Of a DNA stretch of 33,683 bases, positions 25,587-32,555 are shown piece by piece. Made by a program: the position numbers and the translations under genes. The notes under the pieces are model-generated. The model had not been told where the DNA came from. It ran no database searches and worked only from the letters and a program-made list of their open reading frames with translations. Source of the stretch: Euryarchaeota archaeon UBA28 (lineage in GTDB: Archaea > Thermoplasmatota > Poseidoniia > Poseidoniales > Thalassarchaeaceae); the NCBI GenBank assembly GCA_002501605.1, contig DANW01000024.1, forward strand, positions 1 to 33,683. The letters are read 5' to 3'. Within the stretch, counting starts at the first letter, position 1; every line of letters begins with the position of its first letter.

Positions 25587-25686
25587 CGTAATCGACTGTG
25601 GTGCGACATCGGCCTCTTATCAAGGTTGGTTGGAAAGTGGGTCTTGCTTCGTTGCATTCAAGCGGTGTGTTCGTTTCGGTTGTCGT

Positions 25687-26439
25687 ATGAGGGTAGCAGT
25701 ATTGTGCTCAGGCGGCAAGGACTCCACATATGCAACGTGGTGGTCATTGATGAGGGGGTGGGATGTGAAAGCCTTGGTGACCTTGTGTGTAACAGGTGAC
25801 GATTCCATGATGTTCCAGATGGAAGGGGTTTGCGTTGCAGGCCTCCAATCGTCTTCATGTGGTATTCCGTGGCTTCCTATTGCCACACAAGGTAAACCCG
25901 AGGAGGAGGTGAACGATCTTAGAAGGGGGTTGAATGGAGAGACTAGCCCCCAGGCTGATTTTGATATATTCTGGCCTGAAAAATGGGAAAAGTCTGGTAT
26001 TATCCTTCATGATGGAGAGCTGGAGATTGACGCATTGGTCTCAGGAGCGCTAAGGTCTGACTATCAAAGAACTAGACTGGACAGAATGTGTTCCAGTCTA
26101 GGAATCAAATCATTCTCACCTCTTTGGCACCATGATCCCTCGGAGCACATGAGGCGTTTCCCCATGCAAGGTTTCGATGTAAGGCTATCATCCATTTCTG
26201 CAGACGGCCTTGGCGAGGAATGGATTGGTAGAGGACTGACTGGAGAAGCTGTGGAGGAGCTGATTAGAACATCCGAGGAATTCAGGTTCAATGCTGACGG
26301 AGAAGGTGGCGAATACGAAACCCTAGTAGTTAACGCACCGCATATGAAGGATTCAATTAATCTCCGGGGGGAAAAACACTGGAGAAAGGGCAGAGGGTCC
26401 TGGAAATTAATATCGGGAAGCCTATCCAGTAATCGCTAG
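25687..26439 (+). CDS. dph6: Diphthine-ammonia ligase Dph6
   Basis: Dph6 performs the last step of diphthamide synthesis, the ATP-dependent amidation of diphthine on EF-2. The 250 residues begin with the PP-loop VLCSGGKDSTYATWW (S8-S13) and end with GEGGEYETLVVNAP, the hallmark of the DUF71/Dph6 branch of ATP pyrophosphatases; VSGALRSDYQRTRLD and PLWHHDP are further family blocks. The long upstream open frame is antisense to psmA and I discard it in favour of the ATG at 25687. The gene leads a plus-strand pair with purB, 39 bases apart. Its substrate EF-2 is in the same window. Confidence 0.92.
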   Translation: MRVAVLCSGGKDSTYATWWSLMRGWDVKALVTLCVTGDDSMMFQMEGVCVAGLQSSSCGIPWLPIATQGKPEEEVNDLRRGLNGETSPQADFDIFWPEKWEKSGIILHDGELEIDALVSGALRSDYQRTRLDRMCSSLGIKSFSPLWHHDPSEHMRRFPMQGFDVRLSSISADGLGEEWIGRGLTGEAVEELIRTSEEFRFNADGEGGEYETLVVNAPHMKDSINLRGEKHWRKGRGSWKLISGSLSSNR

Positions 26440-26478
26440 CCTCAAACAGGAAGGTCTTCTCCGAGGGTCGGTGACATA

Positions 26479-27834
26479 GTGTCGGTTTCCCCATTGGACT
26501 ACAGATATGGAAGAGATGAGGCCAAAGCGATTTGGTCAAGAGAAGGAAGGCACTCTAGACAACTTGAGGTTGAGAGGGCCTTGGTTTGGGCTCATTGTAA
26601 GATGGGCAGAGTTAGCGCCGAGCATTACGATATGGTAGCTGATATATCTGATCCCGGAATCGTTACAGCCGACCGAGTAGAGGAGATTGAAGCAGAAACC
26701 AAACATGACATAATGGCCCTAACTAAAGCCATGGCCGAGGCTGCCGGAGAGGCGGGATGGTGCATACACCTAGGAGCTACAAGCAATGACATCGTTGATT
26801 CTGCCGTTGCTCTCCAAATCAAAGACAGTGTAGGATTACAAATCACCTCCCTGAAGTTATTAATAGAAACACTTTGTGATATTGCAGAAAGGGAAAGAGA
26901 TACCATAATGATTGGTAGGACCCATGGCCAAGCTGCAGTTCCCATAACATTTGGATTGAAGGTAGCTGTGTGGGTTGACGAATTCAGGAGGCATCTTGAG
27001 AGGCTAGTTACAATGAGGCCTAGGATAACAGCGGGAAAATTCCTGGGAGCCGTCGGAACAGGGGCAGCTCAAGGTGAAGACGCGCTAAAGCTCCAGAGTC
27101 TTATTCTCCAAGAACTAGGTCTTGAGGTCCCCGTGGCCACTACGCAGGTAGTTGGAAGAGATCGCTACATCGAGTGGGTAGGTTGGATGGCAAATGTCTC
27201 AACCAGTATCGAAAAGGTGCTACAAGAAGTGAGAAATCTACAAAGAAGCGAGATTGCAGAGGTTGCGGAGGCTTTCGATGTGGAGAAGCAGGTTGGTTCC
27301 TCGACCATGGCTCACAAAAGGAATCCAATAACGGCTGAGAATGCCTGCGGATTAGCCAGAATAGTAAGGTCGATGATTATACCATCTTACGAAAATGCCC
27401 TACTCTGGCATGAAAGAGATTTGGCTAACTCCTCATCCGAGAGATTTACCCTCTCACACTCAATGATATTACTTGATGACATAATTGCAAAATGTGATCG
27501 TGTGATGTCTAGACTTGTCGTCGATAGAGACAGAATGCTCAAAAATATTGAAGCGCAAAATGGCCTTGTAATGGCCGAGAAGATCATGTTGGCCCTTGTG
27601 GATAGCGGCATGCCCAGAGACCAGGCCCATGAAGTTCTTAGGAGTTCATCCATGAAGGCTCTGGAAAATGGAACGAATCTGAAGGATGTTTGTTCTGAAG
27701 ATGCCAGAATTAGAGGTGTTTTTGATGAGGATGAGTTGAGTCATTTGTTTTTGCCTTCCAGCCATCTCGGAGTATCTGGGGAAATTGTTGACAATGCAGT
27801 CTCATTAGCCAGAAATGAAATTGGCGATTCGTGA
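26479..27834 (+). CDS. purB: Adenylosuccinate lyase
   Basis: PurB cleaves SAICAR and adenylosuccinate in purine synthesis. The 451-residue protein shows SPLDYRYGRDEAKAIW, LGATSNDIVDSA, GRTHGQAAVPITFGLK and the signature loop GSSTMAHKRNP at about 273-283. The start is a GTG at 26479, fitted by the family N-terminus. A histidine in THGQ and a serine in the signature loop are the expected catalytic residues. The stop is eight bases from the convergent membrane gene. Confidence 0.96.
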   Translation: MSVSPLDYRYGRDEAKAIWSREGRHSRQLEVERALVWAHCKMGRVSAEHYDMVADISDPGIVTADRVEEIEAETKHDIMALTKAMAEAAGEAGWCIHLGATSNDIVDSAVALQIKDSVGLQITSLKLLIETLCDIAERERDTIMIGRTHGQAAVPITFGLKVAVWVDEFRRHLERLVTMRPRITAGKFLGAVGTGAAQGEDALKLQSLILQELGLEVPVATTQVVGRDRYIEWVGWMANVSTSIEKVLQEVRNLQRSEIAEVAEAFDVEKQVGSSTMAHKRNPITAENACGLARIVRSMIIPSYENALLWHERDLANSSSERFTLSHSMILLDDIIAKCDRVMSRLVVDRDRMLKNIEAQNGLVMAEKIMLALVDSGMPRDQAHEVLRSSSMKALENGTNLKDVCSEDARIRGVFDEDELSHLFLPSSHLGVSGEIVDNAVSLARNEIGDS

Positions 27835-27842
27835 TTTTGGCA

Positions 27843-28139
27843 CTACTCTGTCGAGTAGAATAACCCTCTTATTATCTTGAACCTGACCTCCAATGCTATC
27901 AAGAATACCAGAAGGATGGTAGTCCCAGCTGACAGTGTCGGATCTATCATTGCTAGGAATAACACCAGGCCTGTCAAGGTTGACACGATTCCAAGCAAGA
28001 GGATCATTGCATGAGGTCCGTATTGATTAGCGTCATCGAGTGCGACACTTAGGAAACCATCATCCAATATTGACGAAATCATGCCCTCTTCGGAATCCCG
28101 GAATTCCGGTGCCTGCCTCCTAGGAATTCTGTCAGCCAT
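27843..28139 (-). CDS. Small two-pass membrane protein
   Basis: This protein of about 98 residues has a polar N-terminus (RIPRRQAPEFRDSEEG) and two adjoining hydrophobic segments (MILLLGIVSTLTGLVLFLA and TTILLVFLIALEV), separated by DPTLSAG. No family is recognised. I chose the ATG at 28139, because a TATA-like AAATATAAT lies 39 bases upstream; the longer frame to 28214 would run through it. Confidence 0.7.
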   Translation of the reverse strand: MADRIPRRQAPEFRDSEEGMISSILDDGFLSVALDDANQYGPHAMILLLGIVSTLTGLVLFLAMIDPTLSAGTTILLVFLIALEVRFKIIRGLFYSTE

Positions 28140-28173
28140 GGTATCTCTGTGATGCGGATTAGGTAATACGTAG

Positions 28174-28195
28174 ATTATATTTCTCCGATAAAAAT
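28174..28195. promoter_or_regulatory. Back-to-back TATA-like boxes of a divergent promoter
   Basis: AAATATAAT on the minus strand (28174-28182) faces the small membrane gene, 39 bases before its ATG. GATAAAAAT on the plus strand (28187-28195) lies about 44 bases before the ATG of the RecA-fold ATPase. The two boxes are four bases apart, so binding at one may block the other. Assigned by inspection. Confidence 0.4.
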
Positions 28196-28234
28196 CGTAG
28201 CAATGCTCTTTCACCTAATCTTTGACGAAAAGGC

Positions 28235-28819
28235 ATGATAGGGTACGAGGAGGGAGCCGTGCATGTCTCAGCAAGTCCTGGTTCGGGGAAGACGGCTTTG
28301 TGCCTCGGCGCAGTATCGGGCATAATCTCAAGTGGCGGAAAGGTGATTTGGGCATGCAGGGAGATGCCGAATTTAGATAGAGCTAGAGAGATTCTTAGCG
28401 GTATTTCCGAGGAGGGTTATGAGAATATTTCCATAATTCATTTTTCGAAAGACCTTCCGAAATATACTGATGCCATATTATCCATGAGTAGGGATTTCAA
28501 CAAGTCGGATATCGTCATAGTGGACGATTGGTGCGGAAGCTACGGTAGGGCCAAAAAAGAGGAAGTTGAGTCGGTTATGATGATATCAGAAAATTGTAAG
28601 GCCACTAATGTTGTAATTACCTCTAGCTCATATGAGGATGCATCCGGGGCTTCGGGAAGTAACTGGGTTTCCAGAGGAGGTAGATCTGTTGACGAGGCTT
28701 ATAAGACGGTTTTTCTACAAAAACATCCGATGAGACAGGGGGTTCGCATAATTCGTTACGAAGGTGTCGAAAAGCTCCTGCTGATGACAAGTCGTGGCTT
28801 TGAAGAGATATCTAGTTGA
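28235..28819 (+). CDS. Small RecA-fold P-loop ATPase (RadB/KaiC-like)
   Basis: The 194 residues contain a Walker A motif SASPGSGKTAL (G16-T20), a Walker B DIVIVDDW at about 92-99, and VVITSSS at the end of the following strand, giving a single RecA-like core. It lacks an N-terminal helix-hairpin-helix domain. The first possible start is the ATG at 28235, because a stop lies four codons upstream. It resembles the archaeal RadB/KaiC-like group in size and order of motifs, but the identity within that group is not certain. The 3' end overlaps the convergent small membrane gene by eight bases. Confidence 0.8.
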   Translation: MIGYEEGAVHVSASPGSGKTALCLGAVSGIISSGGKVIWACREMPNLDRAREILSGISEEGYENISIIHFSKDLPKYTDAILSMSRDFNKSDIVIVDDWCGSYGRAKKEEVESVMMISENCKATNVVITSSSYEDASGASGSNWVSRGGRSVDEAYKTVFLQKHPMRQGVRIIRYEGVEKLLLMTSRGFEEISS

Positions 28820-29012
28820 GCTTCGAGATTAGGGACTCCATTTCTGAAATGGCTTCTTCTGTGGGCTCATACAATTCCTCCGGGGACCTTGCGACCCCAG
28901 AGTATTCTTTCTCTTCGGAGCTCGTAGATCCTGTAAACCTCACAATGATGAAGAAAACCATAAGAAAGGCTGTCAGAATCAGGATGGCTTGTAATATCTG
29001 TTCTGTCTCCAT
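28812..29012 (-). CDS. Single-pass small membrane protein
   Basis: The 66-residue chain has one hydrophobic segment near the N-terminus (ILQAILILTAFLMVFFIIV) followed by an acidic cytoplasmic-type tail (SSEEKEYSGVARSPEELYE and a final amphipathic helix). An AGGTAA site lies a few bases before the ATG. It follows tiaS by 30 bases, so it could be read with that operon. The opposing plus-strand frame lacks such order and is a shadow. Confidence 0.65.
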   Translation of the reverse strand: METEQILQAILILTAFLMVFFIIVRFTGSTSSEEKEYSGVARSPEELYEPTEEAISEMESLISKLN

Positions 29013-29042
29013 GATTACCTGAGGCGTATTTGGGATAAAAAC

Positions 29043-30302
29043 CTACATCGGAATTCCATGTTCAAGAGGCATCGAAAGATGCCTTCTGTTTGATGGAGGG
29101 GGTTGTGACCACCCCTCCACAAGGTCCAGACCAACAGGGGACCATTGATCAAAAATCCAAGATTTCTCAGCTTTGATTCTGCATTTATCACAGTAAAGAT
29201 CCTGTCCCTTTCCTTTACTCCGCATGGAGCTCCCGCAACACTCGGGACGAGAAAGATTCCTTGGGCTAGCAGAAGCCAACTTGAGTCTCTCAAGGTGTAT
29301 AGAACCGTCTGGCGACCTTAGTCCCATCCATGAAATCCTGTCTCCTGGCATCAGTTGCCTCAGCAATTTGTTGACATTGCCACCTTCAGTGAAAGCGACT
29401 AGTTTCTCACCCTCATAATCAGAAATTACCTTGATGGTTGCATGGGCTCCTTTCATTACTTCGGGCTTTGAGATTACCGTACCACTGGAAGTGCCCTCTA
29501 AGTGATCATCAGATAATTGGTTGGTGATGTGAGATGACCACTTGAAGCATCTCTCGTTTTCCTGTACACCTTGAATCCACGAGTTGGCGGACTCCACTGC
29601 AGACTTGTTTGCTCCCCGTATTCCGTAAAGGACAGGGCAGGGAGTTCTGGGGGAAATAATTCCCTTATCGGACGTGGGATCTCTGTTCATGAATGTATCA
29701 GGGAAAAGCATGGACATTTCATCTATTGATTTCTTCGAGATTTTCCTCTCAGTACCAATTTTTTCATCTGCTCTCCATCCGATTAGCTCCCATGAATGAT
29801 TTCCTGGTGGCATCCAGGAAATTGCTGCGCTAGCGCCAATGACCCCCCATTGATCTTCGTGTGAGAGAACAAATATACCAGAGTCATTTACTTCTTTTAA
29901 TCTATCATCGAGACTTACTTCTCCCCGGACAGCTTCCCAATACCAATCAGAAGGAGTCGCATCAAAAGAAACAAGGAGAGCTGGAGAGGGATTATTCTCA
30001 GCATCAGGATATCTAGCAATTTCCGACAATAACTCATCAAACCATGATTCGCAAGTAGCGAGTAAATTGCTCTTGGAGTCTAAGGGAATTTCTACTATTG
30101 CGGAAAGAGCGCCGTTCCCCCTGGTCCTTCTTGACGCATACGGCCATAAACGAACTAGTCTCCTTTCTATTATCTTGAGTTCCTTTATTTCTTTCAAGCA
30201 GCCCATGAGTTCCTCGAATGAGTATGTCGTACATCCAAAATCTGGATGATCGGTATCATCCAAGCCAATCCTAGCTGTCAGAGTACCTTTTTTCATGGTC
30301 AT
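29043..30302 (-). CDS. tiaS: tRNA(Ile2) 2-agmatinylcytidine synthetase TiaS
   Basis: TiaS attaches agmatine to C34 of tRNA-Ile(CAU), letting it read AUA codons; it is an archaeal enzyme. The 419 residues show the N-terminal kinase-like block RIGLDDTDHPDFGCTTY, RLVRLWPYASRRTRGNGA, PVLYGIRGANKSAV, an OB-fold piece, and a C-terminal zinc ribbon with CC in PECCGSSM and CDKC. The ATG overlaps the gmhB stop by four bases (ATGA), so it is translationally coupled to the heptose genes, an unexpected pairing. Confidence 0.94.
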   Translation of the reverse strand: MTMKKGTLTARIGLDDTDHPDFGCTTYSFEELMGCLKEIKELKIIERRLVRLWPYASRRTRGNGALSAIVEIPLDSKSNLLATCESWFDELLSEIARYPDAENNPSPALLVSFDATPSDWYWEAVRGEVSLDDRLKEVNDSGIFVLSHEDQWGVIGASAAISWMPPGNHSWELIGWRADEKIGTERKISKKSIDEMSMLFPDTFMNRDPTSDKGIISPRTPCPVLYGIRGANKSAVESANSWIQGVQENERCFKWSSHITNQLSDDHLEGTSSGTVISKPEVMKGAHATIKVISDYEGEKLVAFTEGGNVNKLLRQLMPGDRISWMGLRSPDGSIHLERLKLASASPRNLSRPECCGSSMRSKGKGQDLYCDKCRIKAEKSWIFDQWSPVGLDLVEGWSQPPPSNRRHLSMPLEHGIPM

Positions 30303-30934
30303 TTCTCCAAGATTTCGGAGATTACCTCGCTGATACCAACATCCGGATTACATCTGAATGATCTGACACCGTACGCAGTAGCTGCCATAATGTCCACGTT
30401 TCTATCTCCTACCATCACTGAATCCGACTCCGAAGGGCGATCTTTCCAATTATCTCCAAATTTGATATCCGTCTCTTTCAAGGATTTGCCAGCGTGTGCG
30501 GCATCGATAATCTGCCTGCCTGCTTCAAGCATACCGGGATTCGGTTTTCTGGCCCATGAATTATGCCATGGGGCGTATGGGCTATGGAGAGTCAGGTCAA
30601 GGATGGCGTCTGGGTCCGAACGACGTAGTTCTTCCCTCATCTTGTCGTGAATAAGTGCTAGGTTTTCTCTAGACCAAAGGCCTCTGCCTATGGGGGATTG
30701 GTTGGTAACGATGCAGATCCTAAATCCATTCCTCCTTAGTTCTCCTATGGACTTCGCGGCGTTTTCCAGAACAAACACTTCTGAGGTATCATTGACATAA
30801 CTCTCGAATCCCCTGATTATCACACCGTCCCTGTCCAGATATGCAATCTTACCTCTCCAAGGCCCCTCGGAGGGCAGTGGTTCTAGATGCAAGGGGGAAT
30901 GCAGGCTCTCCCTATCCCTCATCGGCGGGAACAT
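30299..30934 (-). CDS. HAD-family heptose bisphosphate phosphatase (GmhB-like)
   Basis: GmhB-type enzymes remove a phosphate from heptose 1,7-bisphosphate. The 211 residues have the HAD motifs: AYLDRDGVI with the nucleophile aspartate, VTNQSPIGRG, ARKPNPGM with the motif-III lysine, and MVGDRNVDIMAA. Classical GmhB has a zinc site with cysteines before the RKPxPGM motif; here the segment reads LHSPYAPWHNSW with no cysteine. So the fold and the heptose context are clear, but exact substrate is not; histidinol-phosphatase-type HADs are the alternative. It lies four bases after gmhA and overlaps tiaS. Confidence 0.85.
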   Translation of the reverse strand: MFPPMRDRESLHSPLHLEPLPSEGPWRGKIAYLDRDGVIIRGFESYVNDTSEVFVLENAAKSIGELRRNGFRICIVTNQSPIGRGLWSRENLALIHDKMREELRRSDPDAILDLTLHSPYAPWHNSWARKPNPGMLEAGRQIIDAAHAGKSLKETDIKFGDNWKDRPSESDSVMVGDRNVDIMAATAYGVRSFRCNPDVGISEVISEILEK

Positions 30935-30938
30935 AATA

Positions 30939-31508
30939 TCACAGCTCTTTTTCCGATTTTACAGCTTCTTTGATGATATGGTTGATTATCAGCTGGATGT
31001 CCTCGATCCTTTCCATCGAGGTACTGGGCACGATTATGGACAAATCAGCGATTTTTGCCAGTTTCCCCCCTCCCATTCCCTTGTAATCCCCGGTAATTCC
31101 TACTGTATCGCAACCGATGCTTTTTGCATATTTGATACCGTTGATAATGTTGTCTGAGTTTCCAGAACCGGAGTAGGCAATGACTAGATCACCCTCAGAT
31201 GCGAAAGTGGATAGCTGTCCAACAAAAACCTGTGAATAGCCTTCATCATTGGCCCATGCGGAGAAGGAAGAAATGTTGTCGGAATGTGATATAGTCTTCA
31301 GTCCGAGCTCTTTGGACCAATCCCCTGCGCTGTGTGATGGAGTTGCGGCACTCCCCCCGTTCCCTATGAAGTGCACTGTTGAGTCGTTGGAAGCGACCAA
31401 CAGGACCTTCGAATAAAGGGCATGCAAATCGCCCATGGGAAGCTCATCGATAGTTCTCTTGAGGTCGACAAGGTAGCCATTTGCGAAGTCCAAAAAGTCG
31501 GAAGTCAT
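30939..31508 (-). CDS. gmhA: Sedoheptulose 7-phosphate isomerase (GmhA-like SIS protein)
   Basis: GmhA turns sedoheptulose 7-phosphate into D-glycero-D-manno-heptose 7-phosphate, the entry to ADP- or GDP-heptose. The 189 residues form one SIS domain with VHFIGNGGSAATPSHSAGD, IAYSGSGNSDNIINGI, and a C-terminal IEDIQLIINHIIKEAV whose histidine matches the catalytic one. The usual glutamate after the first motif (HFAAEL in E. coli) looks to be aspartate (HSAGDW). The adjacent GmhB-like gene supports the assignment. Sedoheptulose 7-phosphate would come from transketolase, also in the window. Confidence 0.88.
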   Translation of the reverse strand: MTSDFLDFANGYLVDLKRTIDELPMGDLHALYSKVLLVASNDSTVHFIGNGGSAATPSHSAGDWSKELGLKTISHSDNISSFSAWANDEGYSQVFVGQLSTFASEGDLVIAYSGSGNSDNIINGIKYAKSIGCDTVGITGDYKGMGGGKLAKIADLSIIVPSTSMERIEDIQLIINHIIKEAVKSEKEL

Positions 31509-31534
31509 GTATTCACCCGGCTATCCGTTGAGGG

Positions 31535-31545
31535 CATCATATTTA
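31535..31545. promoter_or_regulatory. Shared AT-rich promoter element between gmhA and archaeosortase genes
   Basis: CATCATATTTA lies in the 60-base gap between the divergent starts. Read to the right it is centred about 27 bases before the archaeosortase ATG, which fits a leaderless transcript. Read to the left, as TAAATATGATG, it is about 33 bases before the gmhA ATG. One element may serve both directions. Inference from position and composition. Confidence 0.4.
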
Positions 31546-31568
31546 CGGGTTGATGGCTCGTTAGTGCC

Positions 31569-32555
31569 ATGGAGGACCCAATCGAGGCTTTGACTTCCTC
31601 TTTCGCTGATGCTATCGGAGTGCCTGAATTCTCGCTCTGGCTCTCATTCTGCTGGTTCGGCGCTCTGTCACTGGCTTTCTCTTTCCATCGTGGAGAGTCG
31701 GCTTTTGCCTCATATTCCGCGGCAATGGGGTGGTCACTGCTAGGTCTATTTTTCTACATGCAGTCCGCTCACTTTGTTGAGATCAGAGATCCGCTACTTG
31801 TCATCATGACAGCTGGTGCTCTTCCAGCAGGCATAGTTCTGGGGATTTGGGAAATAAGGAACTGGGAAATGAAAGACGAGTCGATGGTTTGGCTAAGAGG
31901 CGCTGTGGCTTGGTCGGTCATACCCTATTACATCGTATACAGCATACCAATTCTCAATATGGAGTTCGTTGAAATGACGGCTCGGAGCACAGAGTGGTTG
32001 CTAGAGTTTGCTGGCCTTGGTTCATTTGAGGTTGGGGAGATGATGGTTGACCTGCCGGAAGGAGCAATCGCGGTTTCACAATGGGAAGGAAGTAGATATT
32101 TCCTTACTGAACCTCTTGGGGAAAGTGGCTTCTTCATCCCATTCAACCATTCGGATGGAACTCCAGTTAGTGTCAGCTTCATACTGGCTTGCTCGGCCCT
32201 CCAATCGATGATAATTTTCGTCGGAGCGATAGTAGCATTGAGTTCTGTCTCTTGGAAAAGAAGAGCCCGGGGGTTACTGATTGCGATTCCCACGATTCAT
32301 GTCCTAAACGTTTTCAGAAATGCGGGAATAGTGTGGCTAAGTGATACGTATCCCAACTGGAGGCTTTATTCTGGTTCTGAGATCGATATGTTTGACTTCA
32401 CCCATAGCTATGCAGCGAAACTGGCAAGCCTATTTGCAATGTTCCTCATGGCCACCGCATTATTTGATCTTCTTCCAGAGTTACACAAGCACATAATCAG
32501 GATAACCAAGCCTTTGACCAAAATGTTCGCGAAAAGTGAGGCTGAATCAGCGTGA
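31569..32555 (+). CDS. Archaeosortase/exosortase-family transpeptidase
   Basis: Archaeosortases are membrane enzymes that cut a C-terminal sorting signal and pass the surface protein to a lipid. The 328 residues contain several hydrophobic segments (about 22-40, 52-68, 76-93, 112-130, 202-225, 234-256, 284-300) and the family triad: C208 in LACSALQSM, R250 in VLNVFRNAGIVW, and H279 in FDFTHSYAAK. The order and spacing match the archaeosortase A-type family. An extracellular loop of about 70 residues (135-200) lies before the cysteine. Substrates with a matching C-terminal signal were not found in this window. The stop overlaps the convergent helicase-like gene by nine bases. Confidence 0.85.
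   Translation: MEDPIEALTSSFADAIGVPEFSLWLSFCWFGALSLAFSFHRGESAFASYSAAMGWSLLGLFFYMQSAHFVEIRDPLLVIMTAGALPAGIVLGIWEIRNWEMKDESMVWLRGAVAWSVIPYYIVYSIPILNMEFVEMTARSTEWLLEFAGLGSFEVGEMMVDLPEGAIAVSQWEGSRYFLTEPLGESGFFIPFNHSDGTPVSVSFILACSALQSMIIFVGAIVALSSVSWKRRARGLLIAIPTIHVLNVFRNAGIVWLSDTYPNWRLYSGSEIDMFDFTHSYAAKLASLFAMFLMATALFDLLPELHKHIIRITKPLTKMFAKSEAESA

Noticed and set aside
25288..25686. Long upstream extension of the dph6 frame.
   Set aside because: It runs antisense through psmA, shows no family similarity, and the PP-loop normally lies within ten residues of the start, as with the ATG at 25687.
28816..29022. Plus-strand 68-codon frame opposite the small membrane protein.
   Set aside because: The minus-strand frame has an ordered membrane segment, acidic tail and ribosome-binding site; the plus frame has none of these.
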